Below are positions 37,320 through 49,459 of a stretch of DNA of 64,000 nucleotides, piece by piece. This DNA is from Taenia hydatigena (lineage: Eukaryota > Platyhelminthes > Cestoda > Cyclophyllidea > Taeniidae): the NCBI GenBank assembly GCA_036345935.2, contig JADWOT020000003.1:9474134-9538133 (forward strand), read 5' to 3'. The stretch's first letter is position 1, and every line of letters starts with the position of its first letter. The translations under genes and the position numbers were made by a program. The notes beneath the pieces were generated by a model, which had not been told where the DNA came from, made no database searches, and saw only the letters and a program-made list of their open reading frames with translations.

Positions 37320-38720
37320 TGAGATCTGTTTTGGGTCACAATTGATGCGTCAGCTGCCCTCCATTCAGATATGCTTGATTCCAACACCACGATGTGTGCC
37401 AAATTGTCAATGAAAGCGGGTGTTGCCCCAATCAAGTGCGGCTCATTGCTAAAGAAGGTCAAAATCATTCGGTGGTATGCTTTGGAATCCACATTGTCAT
37501 CTAGGAAAAACGACAAAGTTGCTATGTCTCAGTTGTTTTCCCCATGACAAATTAGATTGTAAAGAATCCTAAGTTCGCCGTGCGCAATGCCTGTTCTCCC
37601 AGTGGCAGCATACACTTGGCCACCTCTGAGAGTCCCACATTCAAAGTCTCATTATTGCTTGTTTTAGTTATATCTAGTATTATCGTCAGCTCTTCTGCAG
37701 TGCAGACTTCTTGTCACTGCTCTTCGCCTGACAGACATCAAATGCGACTGCAAATAAAAGGGTGTTGCCAGTACCAGACCTTGCAATCCCATATCTCCTA
37801 TTCATTTTTACACCTTTGAATCCAGGAGAGATCAAGCTGACACTGTTTAGAATCTCAATGGACGTGATGTTACGTGCCCATGTCACGAGCCATTAATACT
37901 GACAGTAAATGTGTGACAGCAAATCCAACTCGGGTGCTATGGGATGGGAGGAATCGAGTTTTCAGTACGTGGTCGCTAGCCTCATTGTCATCACCGTCGA
38001 CCTCCATGCGGATTGTCATCGTGAATCCAAACGTTGTTTTTCTCACTTTAGAGTAGATTTGTGCAATGATGAAGGTCAGCAGGATGTTAATAGGAGTTCA
38101 ACGTCGTCTTTAACATTGATAGGTACAAGCCAAAGATAGCTTTGACCAAATTCGTCATTCGAAGGGAATTCACTGATATCCATCATAATGCTCAAGAGAT
38201 TTTGAATCTTTGCAGTGTTGTGGCACAGATTACGCTCGGTTGCTTTTGTTGGGCAGGTTGAAGTGGTGTGCACTGCAAGTAAATACACATTGGTTGGTTC
38301 AGACTGTCGAGCTGCAACTGAATGGATGAAGCAGTACTTGTTTTAATGACCGACGGGGTAGTTTTGGTATGAAGTGCTCACGTATCGTGTTTGCTCTCTT
38401 TGGAATGCATATTGTTTACAACTAAATATATCCAGGCTTACAGATCCGTTTATTTAAAAGTCGGTTTCTTCCAAAGCCATTTTAGAAGGAAACGGTGACG
38501 TTGTATCAACAGTGCTGATGCGACAAAATCAGATTGAGAAATTTGGAAAGACTGGAGCGGCAGAAGAGGGACGTATGTGATGGAAAAGGATGCCATTCAG
38601 ATGGTGTGTAGGACTTGACTTGCCTCAACAATTTCTGCGAATGCGCACGCGACCGGATATTGCTTTCCGGTCCGATTACACCTTCATTTGCATTCTTCGT
38701 CGGCAAAGATGCAATGCAGA
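37320..38720 (+). repeat. R-family copy (R12)
   Basis: Spacer (37,320-37,480), hairpin module (37,684-37,790), tail (37,800-38,330) and far tail (38,500-38,720). The TATA core is absent; the copy starts inside the spacer. Confidence 0.65.
37684..37790 (+). other. Two-hairpin module in R12
   Basis: Hairpin 1 has GTCAG/CTGAC outer arms and perfect GCAGTG/CACTGC inner arms (37,684-37,733). Hairpin 2 keeps GGT/ACC at the apex and TGCAA/TTGCA at the base. Confidence 0.5.
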
Positions 38721-38759
38721 CTCGTCATCTGGCTATAGGGCTTTCAAAGCAGGAGCAGC

Positions 38760-39130
38760 ACTCGTTCATCCGCATCAACTGACCACCCCTGACATCCAAA
38801 AGGTCGGACGTCATGAGCGTAAGCATGCATCGTCCTCCTGGTGTAGTCGTGCGATTGGCCTCAACAGTGTCCGCATTTAAGCCACCATTTCTTTGGTGCA
38901 CGTCATTCTTCCGTTCTATGTGCGTGTGTTGGTGTTTTAATTGGCTGCGCTGCTGGCCGTAACTGAATGTTCACTTCGTTCTGCGATTTCACAGATCTCC
39001 TTTATGAACCGTTACACATGGATGCGAAGGACTAACACCGGCTACCCCGGGTTCCTCTCTTGCTGGAAGGGAACCTGCAAATACATTCGAGATAACATAA
39101 GCCCATCTTTAACTAACGCTTTTGGTTATT
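38760..39130 (+). repeat. ZY repeat block, copy 4
   Basis: Contains ACCACCCCTGACATCC near 38,780, the GTAGTCGTGCGATTGGC part near 38,843 and the Y part at 38,940-39,070. Confidence 0.55.
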
Positions 39131-39599
39131 GTGTAGCATTTTAGTGCACTACGCCTTTTATAAAGAACCAATAATTAAATAATTCGAGCAGAGGTTCCTT
39201 TTCAGGCATTTGGTGGCACTTCATTGAAAGGCGATGGGTTGGCATTAAAACTAGCAAACCTGACTGGCGATTACTTTACAACTTCTTCTTTTAGGTCGCT
39301 GCATTGATCATATCTGGCAAACTTAATACTGCTACTGACAGGGACCGCTGTTGCTAACGTTCAGAGTAATCACCTGAAATACTTGCCTAATTAAATAACC
39401 GAGTTTTCACAACTCGACATTCAAACCATCGTGCAGACCAGAAAAACTAGCAAACAATTGGGCCACATGATGTGAAACTTGCCTAGATTGCCTTCAGAAG
39501 ATTGGTAGGAATGGGAATACCTAAACGACGGTGACAAATGGAAATTAGTCAACTGCACCACTCGAGCCACTGACTCCACCCATCTGTTTGGAGAAAAAA

Positions 39600-40500
39600 A
39601 GGGTTGGTGGTGTTGGATGGAGGACGAGAACCAAATAACCCGATTTCTTCCATTTCATGACTCCACAATTCAACTTGCTACCACGCATTCACTGTCTGCC
39701 TGAATACCCCGCGACGTAAGCACAACACATACGTCCATTCTGATTTCAACGGTTTCAGCATGATCTTTTTTGAGCGAAAGCGAAAGATAGCAAAAATGTG
39801 AGACCACAATGCTGGGTATTGACAACACACTTTTAATTGCCATTGCGTCTGATGTCCTTCACCCAGAGAGTAATGCTAATAAACCTGCACTGCAAATAGG
39901 CTTAAGAAAAAGTTCATTGTTGGAAGAAGCGAAAATGAGGCTTCGAAGGTAGAACTCACAGAAATGGTCAAGTGGATGGCGGCATTGTGAAAGGAGAAAG
40001 GAGACATGTTGTAAGGGGAACGACCACGATTGGCATGACCAACAATGGACGTAGCACATTGGCCGTGCTGAACGAACGAAGACCTGTATCCAAACCATTC
40101 TGACTTTCATCCATGCCACACTACATCATGACCGAGTCAGCATTCGTCTTAACCAACATTTTCAATCGCCTCTTGCCACTCGATTCAAGCATATCAGAAT
40201 AGAGAACAATTACTGCATTACTTGTGACCAAAACACATATTTCCACTTTCACTTGGCTTAAGCGCCTTCAACTGTTTGTCCGATGCATCAGAACATAACA
40301 ACATAATCATCAACATCGGAGCCAGCATCATCATTTACTCTCTTATCTACTCTCACTGCCAGCCGCTGTTCTTGGGCTCGTTTTATGGTCTCAGTTCGAG
40401 TACACTTTAGCAGAAGTCACGAGAGAAGTGAAAATATCGCTTCTGCAACGATGTAAGTTCATGCAGTGAGGTCAGCTATGCCAATATCGGATTCGTATCC
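39600..40500 (-). repeat. R-family copy (R13), inverted
   Basis: Tail (39,650-39,740), decayed hairpin module (about 39,800-39,905; apical GGGT kept), spacer and TATA core (TTTTATGGTC at 40,381-40,390, minus-strand CATAAAA). It abuts a plus-strand TATA core fragment. Confidence 0.65.
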
Positions 40501-40615
40501 TTGCAGCTTCACATCGCTGTATGGACCCACATCGTCGCTTAAGCCATATTTTCCTTTTTCTTGTGACTTCTGTTGAAGCGTGTTCAAACTGAGACTATTA
40601 ATTCGATGCTTGAGA
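40500..40615 (+). repeat. R core fragment, back to back with R13
   Basis: A short plus-strand piece with CACATCGTCGCT (40,528) and TTGAAGCGTGTTCAAACTGA (40,572), ending at a weak TATTAATT box near 40,597. With R13 it forms two outward-facing core promoters about 200 bp apart. Confidence 0.5.
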
Positions 40616-40799
40616 TGTCCGGATTCTATTAATTACTATCTTCTTTGGAAAAATAACAATGGTGCGCCAAATGTGCTTATGAATTGGAGGGCAACTCGAG
40701 AATTTCTGAAAGCTCTGGATGGCAGAAGAGAGGGTGTTGGTGGTCCAAAATGAAGAAATGTAACCGATGTGTGCGACTCATACTGTCTCAATAATTTCA

Positions 40800-40990
40800 G
40801 GTTTCAAATTAGTTGCGCCCCTTACAAGCCCACCGTGATTGAATGTCTGCCTTGCTCCGCACACCTTGACATTCCACCGAGTTCACCGAAGGCGGCTTCA
40901 CAAATCGCATTTGCAATCAATGCCACACAGACACAAAAGGGTAGCATCTACCAGCTTTGATTCTACTTTAGCTCAAAGTAAGCCTCCAAG
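40800..40990 (+). repeat. Y repeat fragment
   Basis: Matches the Y part of 11,790-11,840 and 15,440-15,510 through CACACCTTGACATTCC (40,859) and the following CACAAATCGCATTTGCAATC. Confidence 0.5.
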
Positions 40991-40999
40991 CACTATTTT

Positions 41000-42190
41000 G
41001 CCTCAAAGTGAGGCATTTTGTTCTCCTCAATCAGCATTAAATGCTGATTAAGGAGTGCGAGAAGAGGTTCAATTGAGACAGATGGTGGCAGTTCTTCAAA
41101 GTTTGGCGTATAAGAATAAAAACTGGCAGATCGGCAGAGGTGTTTTGCAGTTTGTTTTCCTTTGGAACACTGCAGGGACTGTTTTTCTCAAATCCAACAC
41201 GCATATTTACAGAAGACAGTATTGCTCACGAGAAAATACTTGCTGAAGTAAATCATGAAGTTTTCACTACTTAACCACATCATCTGTCTACAGCTTAACG
41301 TTGGGCGAGCACTTAGACCTCAGAAGGAGAACTTTGCCTGGATTGCCTTGATTTGAATCATGAGAATAGGGAGGTCTTGTAAATGGTAGAACTCGGGGAT
41401 CAGTCAACTTAATTACTCCAATTTGTGGTTCCCTCCCTCTCCTTGTATCTGCCTGTAAATATTTCTGAGCAATCAGCATCGTGCGACGTTGGCGAATCGA
41501 ATTCGCTGAGTGGATGAATAAATGCTGCTACTTTTGACATCCATTGACACTCAGCACCGCTTGTTTAATGTCTCAGTACTAGGGTTCAGTCATTTAGTTC
41601 TCCAAGGCCCGGTAGGTGAAATGCACTGTACTTGAATTACGAGGCAAAATCAACTTATTTGATCTCATTATTTGTGATTCGCACAAGTAGAATTCATTTA
41701 TAGAAGTCAGTCAAATCAACCTATTTTTCAAATACTATCGCAGCCAGTGGAAGCTCGCCAGGTCGTCAGGTCGCCTTTGATTCTCGATTGATGAATTTTT
41801 GGCTACAAAGAAAAGCTTTGACGACCGTCAAAGAAATCGTTACTTTAATTTTGTATAGATGAGTAGGAATAGCGTCTCGAAGATGTTTGGAATCCCACCT
41901 TTAGGTATTTAACGACCTGTGGGAATAGCATTCTGACAATTCGAATGCAGTTTTAGTGAATGTCACCTCCAACACTTGATGAGAATGAAGCAGCACTTAA
42001 GTGCCGCTGCTGCTTTGCTGACTTACAGGGAGATGACCAGTCTGCAGACAAATGCTGACGAGGGCCTACACACACACCCCAGAAGTGGGTGCTAAAACGA
42101 AGCTTAGTCAAACGTGTAACCGTAAAAATTAATGAGGCAGGTCAATTATCACGCAATACCTGCATCGCTTCATTTCATTTTGGCTTCAAG
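41000..42190. other. No gene seen
   Basis: Mixed AT-rich sequence. The only structure noted is GCACTTAAGTGC, a 12-bp palindrome at 41,993-42,004 within a larger GCAGC...GCTGC arm pair. No repeat assignment. Confidence 0.3.
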
Positions 42191-42840
42191 CCGGTTTAAC
42201 TAGCTGTCTTCGTACCATGCAAAAGCCTATTTTCCTATCATTTCATCTCACATCAGTGCTACGGTTTGTAAGTCCACTTAGGAGCAACAGCTCCTACCAT
42301 CTTGCATCTCAGAGTGTTTATTACACATGAAGAAGTACTTCAATGCCTCATGCTTACTTAGACGTCGCATACTTGTAAAATGTGGTGTTAATGTGATGCA
42401 TTTGTAATGAAAGCGTGTGGCAGCATTAGGAGGACGGTGAATTCTGGGACGGCACTGTGAAGCTGCTACGATTTCTTTGAGACACGTGAGTGTTGAGGTA
42501 AGGCTTGGGCGAAATTGCAAGTACCCTGTATTCCACGACGAGGGGAACAACACGGTGAAGCCGCTCACTTTGGTGGCGCACTAAATAACATTCTCCGTTT
42601 CAACACACCCATTCACAGTTGTGATGCATGCTTGTGACACGAGTTGAGGACATGCAACATGGTGCTGTGAGGGCAGATGACGAGTTCTGCACACCCTTCA
42701 GCCTTTTCGCATAATTTGACTTTCGGTAGAAATGCTGCACGTACCACACCATCGCCTGCTTCTGCCACGATTAATGCAGCCAAAAGTGCGACTGTATCAC
42801 CCTGCAGACGACTGTTCCACATTGCAGGTGGCATACAATC
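42190..42840 (+). repeat. X block, partial copy
   Basis: Matches the later half of X (9,450-9,870) and, inverted, 24,970-25,350. Its end, 42,660-42,840, matches the extension at 29,450-29,600. Confidence 0.7.
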
Positions 42841-43133
42841 ATGAGCGCAACCAGCTCAGTGAAATCAAGTTTACGCAAATAATGACGATTTTTTTATCGT
42901 AGAGGTCCAATGATAAAACCACCAGATTGTGCATTTGGTGGCATGGACAAACAAACACGAAAGCTGCATTAGATGGCGGAATAGGTAGACGAAACCAAAA
43001 GGTACCGAATGGAGTTTGAGTGAATAAAATCATGTGTCTGCAGATTTGACTTCATTGGATGAACCCACATCATCGCTGAATCAATGTTTTCACTCCTCTC
43101 GTGACTTCTGTTGACGTGTACTCGAATCGAGAC

Positions 43134-43146
43134 TATAAAATGGGCC
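43134..43146 (+). promoter_or_regulatory. Consensus TATA box of R14
   Basis: TATAAAATGGGCC follows GTGTACTCGAATCGAGAC. This is the form closest to the family consensus and to a metazoan TATA box. Confidence 0.5.
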
Positions 43147-43664
43147 CAAGCATAGCGACAGGCAGTGAGAGAGGACGGAATAGCGGAACCCATAGGCTGC
43201 GTTTGATTTAAGTGAGAACGGTGGCACATTCCAATGCAATTCGCTCAGTGTCTCGAGGCATCGCAGCACCTTTTTGAGCTCCAAAGTCAGGTAAAGATGG
43301 GGATTTGTTGTTTGGGTCACAAGTAGTGCGTCATTTGCTCTGCATTCTGATTAGCTAGATTCCAGAGGCAAAAGACGAGTCAGAGTGTCAATTAAGGTGG
43401 GTGCTGCTTTGGTCAGGATGCATTTCGTCATCTAGAGAAGTCGAAATCGTTTATATACAGGACTCTGTTTGTTTGACGTCATGCTCTGTGATTTGCACTA
43501 CTGTCTAGGAGGCATGACGAAGGCATTATATGCACAGTAAGTCATACCAATTTGGCTGCTTTTCCCACAACTTCCAGTTGTCATAATGCCAGCATCCACT
43601 TGGTAATTTCTTTGCTTACACATTTGAAGTTTCATCTCTATTTTTCCCATCGAATGCATTTAAT

Positions 43665-43768
43665 TGTCAGCCTGTCTGCATACAGGTTTCTGTACTGCCT
43701 ATTAGCTGACGTAAATGAAAAGCGATTGTATTTAACAGGAACCCATCAGTTCCCGACGTTGCGATCGC
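43665..43768 (+). other. Two-hairpin module in R14
   Basis: Hairpin 1 has GTCAGC/GCTGAC outer arms and a TACAG/CTGTA inner stem. Hairpin 2 (43,722-43,768) has GGAAC (43,738-43,742) pairing with GTTCC (43,749-43,753), where most other copies have GGGT/ACCC. Confidence 0.6.
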
Positions 43769-44249
43769 ACAACTCCTATTCATCCTTACATCTCTTTTGA
43801 AACAAATTGTAGTGTAACTGTTTTACTGACAAGATGCTTTATTTTATGTGCCTGCGTCACGAGTTATTACTCGTACCGGTAGTAGATACGTGGCAGGAGG
43901 CTCAACTGTGAATTTTGGAATGGGAGGAATTGGATTCATTGTTTGTGTTCGCCGGCCAACACCACCAACACTTTTGGCTTCTAGACAGGGTGTCATCGTA
44001 TGAAGGTACACAATACCAAAATTTAGCAAAGGGATTGTGTGACTTCCATTTTATGTGTTTACGTCACGAGTTATTCACACCGGTAGTAAATGTGTGAGAG
44101 CAAGTTCAACTGTAGCGTTGTGAATTGGGAGAAATCACTTTCATCAACTAGCGCTTTTAGTTCTGCTGGCCTCAAGACAGCACGGCGTAGAGAATCGGAA
44201 CGTCATCTTATGTCACTTTCAAAGCGCTTGGCTTTAAATTCACGCATCA

Positions 44250-44460
44250 GCAACACCTATCTGACTCCCCCTTATCCGACTATAGGGGCTGCAATTCAAT
44301 AACATGAAAACTTATAATCCTGTGCGCAGAGTAGCGCCTTGCGGCAATGTAGATATTGGGCCTTTATCTGCGAAATAATCTTCAAGTTTCGACTTTAACA
44401 CGACACTACAACTCCTCATAACGAGTGATAAGATTACGCTACCGTGGACTAGAACTGATT
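44250..44460 (+). repeat. Repeat inverted relative to 2.65-3.06 kb
   Basis: Contains the inverted match of the block upstream of the F-box gene, through CTTTATCTGCGAAATAATC (44,355). Confidence 0.6.
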
Positions 44461-45490
44461 TATTCACGAATTTTGAAATCTAAAAATTGTTGGTCCACTA
44501 AACACTCACCTCTATTGAAGCGGAAACCCGGTGAAAGTGCAAAAGTGTCTTTTGCATAATTTTGTTGCATGTAGGAGGTCTGGGAGTCAGAAGGTGTGCT
44601 CAACTGCAGACATTTCATTAAAAATGTTTTGTGTTATGATGGCACAGAAGGATGTGCTCATGCGGATAGAGTAAGTGCATTTGATGCAGAAAGAAGTGGT
44701 AAATCCAACCAAAACCAAAGTTGAGATAATTTCTAGTAAACTATACACAACGCTTAAAAGTGTGTGCGATTTAAGCAGTGCATGCGCCAATAAAATGGGA
44801 AAGCGCATGAGTAGTTACCTCCACCCATCTCCACTCTTCATGCCTGCATCAAAACTGTCACCCGTCACGGTAATTAACAAGTTCAGACGAATGAACAGAC
44901 TCACGTACGCTGCACACCACCTACAATGAGAGTAGTTTGCTACAGTTGCGCCCGTTTTGAAGACTGCGGACGCAAGTTTGCTAATACATGACATGCCCTT
45001 CTTTATGTCTACGATGAGGCTATTCTGCAACTAAGACGAATCAGTTTGTCAAAGGCTGAGTGATGAACCTCTTATTCACGTAAATGATGACATGGTATTG
45101 TAAGGTCAGATGAGTTACTACTAGCTTTCAAATCACTACCACTTTACAGCGTGCTACCTTATGAGCCCTTTGCAACTTAGAGTTATCTGGTTGACCGAGA
45201 GTCTCAAATGTGCTAGTTGGCTGTTTTAAATGAAAACACTGCAAGTGCAACGTATTATCAGCTTATGTTCCACATTGCGGTTAGCTGTGATTAGTTGAGA
45301 AACTTGTGCTGTCAACTTTGTCTTTGTGAACAGCTGAATGCCAAGATTGATGTGATGCCTACGACTTGAGGACTGTCTCAAATTATTTATACTCCTTTAA
45401 TTAACTGAGTGGTCCATGAGAAGCAGTAGTTAATGAGAATGAATTTAATTCCAAGTGTTGTGCCTGCTTTGCCTGTCATAGGATGAGATG
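44460..45490. other. Mostly unique sequence
   Basis: I see no gene with recognisable features. 45,310-45,400 matches the last 70 bases of the window (63,930-64,000) in inverted orientation. Confidence 0.35.
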
Positions 45491-47880
45491 ACGCTCCCCA
45501 ATGCCATCTTTGCCGACGAAGAAAGCAAATGAAGGCGTAATCAAGCACACCAAATGGCACGAGCTTGGCGATGGATGATGAGAATAGGATTCAATCCTTG
45601 GTATAAGCGCATAACTCATTAAGGTTTGTCAGATCCTACAGAGCAACTTCTTTTGCTCAGAGATCTTGGAATTTCCATCCCAACAGCAGCATTGGAGACG
45701 ATTAGTTTAGGACGATTTGCATTCAGTATAATGGTTAACCGCAACACCTAAATACTTACCGCCATCGATTAGCTGAACAGTCATTCAATCAACGGCCTCA
45801 GTGACCACTGAGTGTCAGCCCGACTGCCGCAACCACCACCACCTCTATCGTTACTTGCAACATATCTACTTCACCTGCTTAATTGAAGGTGACCCGGCAA
45901 TGCAACGACTCGAAGCATTGCACGCACTACCGCAGATCGCAACTAATTTGTTTGAAGGTGAGTGCGTACAATCAAAGCCACCCTTTACTTGTACGCGTCA
46001 ATGTTGAAGAATTCATTGTCGAACTAATTCAAAATTCCTACTGACCTTGGTATTGCACGTACCTCCCCAAAAGGCGTCGTAAGAAGGCGTTCCAATTCAC
46101 GACGACATGCTGCTTGAAGGCTGGCAGAGCTGGTGGTTGTGGTTGGTGAACGCATACCAAGAACTCGATTCATTCCACTTTACAACTTCACAATGCAACT
46201 TGCCACCACGCATCTATTTTCGGAGTGAATACCTCATGACGCAAGCACATGGCATCACGTCCATTGTGACTCTGAATAATGTCAGTAAAAAAAGCAATGA
46301 GAGATGGATAAGAGATGTGTGATTGCAAAATCGGGTACTGATAGCACCCTTTCAATTAAAATCGCGTTTGATGTTCGTCAGCAGAGGACAGTGACACAAA
46401 ACCGGTACAGCAAATTGGCTGACGGAAAGACTGGATTTGGCTGAAACAAATTAAAATGAGGCAGTATATGTGAAAATTATGGAAACAGCCAAGTGGATGA
46501 TGACATTGTGACAACAGGAAAGGAAGAACGGCGAAAGTGGAATTCGTAGCTATCAAATTTATCGTAAGGAAAGCGACCGCGATTGGCATGATTAACAAGG
46601 AACACAAGACTTGGGGCGCGCTTAACTGTCTTTGCTAACACTCTGGCATGCTTCTTTCCTTCCGAATCAAGCATATCTGAATAGAGAACAACTGATGCAA
46701 TAATTCTTGCGACCCAGAAAACACATCCTCATTTTACTTGGCTTAAGCGAACACCATGATTCGTCCGAATCCTCGAGGCGATCAGCAAATTGCATCAGAA
46801 GGTAGAAACATATCCATTCACATCGGAATCAGCCTCTCCACTTTCATCTCCCGTTGCCACTCACTGCCATCCGCTGTACTGGGGCTCACTTTATAATCGC
46901 GGTTCGGGTACACCTCAAGGGAAGTCACGAGAGGAATGAAAACATCACTGCGGTGGCAATGTGTGTTCATACAGTGGAGTCAGCTATGCCAACAACTCAC
47001 TGTCTTTGCTCCGACTCCATTCGATCTCTTTGGCACACCTTACCTCTTTATCCACCTAAGACTACTTTAATACTTGTTCGTTTATGCCACAAATGTATGT
47101 CCTGGTGTCCTTATAATTGGATCTGACTAAATAGAGCTGAGAAGACGTCGCATTTGCAGTCTAAAATTGTGTGCAAAGGAACGCAAAACATTAAGCAGGC
47201 GCATAGTGAAAGTATAATGAATGAAGGATCGACATACCCCACAGTTCTGGCCTCTTGCTCTTAAAAGAAATGCGCATTTCCTTGTAAATTAGGTCAATTC
47301 CAAAAGACATGTACTTCAAATAGAAATGAAGCAGTGCAACTCTTGCATGCCTGTAGGTTGAGTTAAGGCTGACAGACTCGCAGACTCACACAAATCCCAA
47401 GTTCCAACAAAACCCCATTACTTGCATTAACTTATACACCCTCTCCTGTCTCAACCCTTTCTCTTGGCTTAGAAGTCCTGAGCGGAAGTACTAATCAGAA
47501 GTTCCTGGGAGGAGAGATGTGCTCTTCAACTAACCTACGGATAAAAGATAATGGAGGTGTACCCGAAGAAGCGACATCCCTGTCGCTGTGTCTCCTGGTG
47601 CCTACTCAAACTTCTAGCTGAACGGGCCTCTAAATTCCGCTCAAGAGAGTTTATTTTATTGCCAACAAAGACTATTCTTCTTGGCCTGGTGCACAAGTTG
47701 ACTTTTCAGCCGTTTCACTAAAGTGTTTTAGGAATGTTTCGAAGCAGCAGTTGTCGACGACAATGTGGGAAGCTGAGTTGCAGTGCACGGAATAATTTTG
47801 TGTGTCCACAAGCGCTGCATCGATGCGTCATGCAAAGGCACGTAGAGATATCGGTGAGTGGAATCAAGCACTACTGTTAG
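45490..47880 (-). repeat. R-family copy (R15), inverted, near full length
   Basis: Far tail (45,500-45,720), tail with the open frame at 45,801-45,960, hairpin module (46,319-46,425), spacer, TATA core (CTTTATA at 46,889-46,895, minus-strand TATAAAG), head (47,000-47,230) and terminal block (47,400-47,660). Inverted sister of R7. Confidence 0.8.
46319..46425 (-). other. Two-hairpin module in R15
   Basis: Hairpin 1 has perfect outer arms CGTCAGC and GCTGACG (46,376-46,424). Hairpin 2 has an apical GGGT/ACCC stem and reduced outer arms. Confidence 0.5.
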
Positions 47881-49430
47881 TCCCTTCGTTGGACGGCGAA
47901 GAGGGTCTCTTTACCGCATAAGGAGACAGTGGTATTGTCTAAGGCTGTTCTTCGTTTTCATTGCAGTATGCGACAAAATGCCCAGCATCGTGATCAATGT
48001 TTGATGAGCCGCCCTTTCCAGGGTATCCATTCTTGCCGAGTTCCGTGGAAAACTAATTGTGCTCTTGATGGTGTGCCAGTTGTAATGAGCAAAGGTTGTC
48101 CGCAAGATGATGGTTGCGCTTCCAATTAGAAAAGTCGTGGCAGAAGCAGGCGATAGCGTAGAGTGGGCAGCATTCTTTGGCAAAATTTTACACTATGCAA
48201 AAGATTGAAGGGTGTAAATAATTACTCGCCATCTGACCCGAAAAGAAGTTTGCTATTCAGTTCTCCTCGAATTTTGCCGTGGAATACAGGGCACTTGAGC
48301 TTTTGTCTGAACGTGCCTCAAGGAAATTCTGGACAATTTTCGCTGGCGCTTCAGAAGTTACCATTTCTTTCACACTAGAAAAGTATACGACGTCTAGGTA
48401 AGCAAGAGACACGGGATTCCTCGCATCTAATAGATACTTCGAATTGAAATATGCAAGAAGATCTTAATCCTTAGGTAAACACACAAATGTTTTCACTGAT
48501 TTCAGGTAAAATGGTAGGGGTATAGGTCTTTGCATAGTAAGAAGGCGTCCAATTGAACCGACATGCAGCTTTTCCACAACCGCATCTATGAGCTGCGTTG
48601 AATGGCCTGCTTGACTGCCTACACGCACCCTCACCCACTTGCACTGGTGGTGATTCTGACTTGTCTAAGTCTACGTATTGTTATCTCCTACACCATCCAA
48701 AGCCCAATATACATACAAGGAGATTTATATTGTTAGAGCGACGTCCTGTGCAAAGAACCTGAAAGTTGCAGATAAACTGCCACGAGAAGCATCTGCATCA
48801 AGTCAAACTAGTGATTTGCGAAACAAAATTTGGTGTCATCTTCTGCCACTAAGAAGTAAATTTGTCAAATTGAAGAGTTCAGAACTTAATAGCTTTGCTA
48901 TCAAATGGACTCAATGATGGAAGTCGATTTAGTCCTGTCCTGTTAGCATCCACTAAAGCATAGGATTTGGGCAGAATCATTCAGAGAGGTAAAATCGCAT
49001 CGGAGGCATTGAGTAGTGGTTGTCAGTGAGATACACACAAAATCAAACGGCTACCTCGTCAGGAAAGGGAACAGAACTTGTCGCGAAGTCAGTTAGCTTA
49101 GCATCATCATGATTGTAAGTCAACATGTGTCTTCCTAAATGCAGAGATAGCAAAAGATGAGGGATTGGAAGGAGGAGGGTGAGTGGCTCTTGGGTGCGTA
49201 TGCGTGCAGACGTCTGTCACGTGGTGATGTTCTCGTCACAGCACTGCAATTTAACGGTTCTCAGTCGAATGGCTTTGCTCACGCAAGCAACAATCTCAAA
49301 TTGCCACTCCTTTCTGTGTAATTGATGACAAAACCGTAAAAAGATTAATAGTTTATTGAGGACCGAACGAATAAAGTTGCAGAATGTTTGGTGAACTACA
49401 AATTTAGTTTGTCAGAAGAAGAGCAACATG
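47880..49430 (-). repeat. X block and extension, inverted
   Basis: Reverse complement of 28,260-29,830. The frame at 48,678-48,917 has a related frame at 28,771-28,962 (minus), sharing VRATSCAKNLK, but no domain is recognised. Confidence 0.75.
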
Positions 49431-49459
49431 GGCGCAAGTATTTTGGCTTTGGCTGTAGG

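Larger units (their letters stand above)
43020..44250 (+). repeat. R-family copy (R14)
   Basis: TATA core (43,040-43,380), spacer (43,430-43,620), hairpin module (43,665-43,768) and two tandem tails (43,850-43,960 and 44,040-44,150). The doubled tail is shared with the inverted copy in D1 (10,880-11,150) but not with D2 or D3. Confidence 0.75.
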
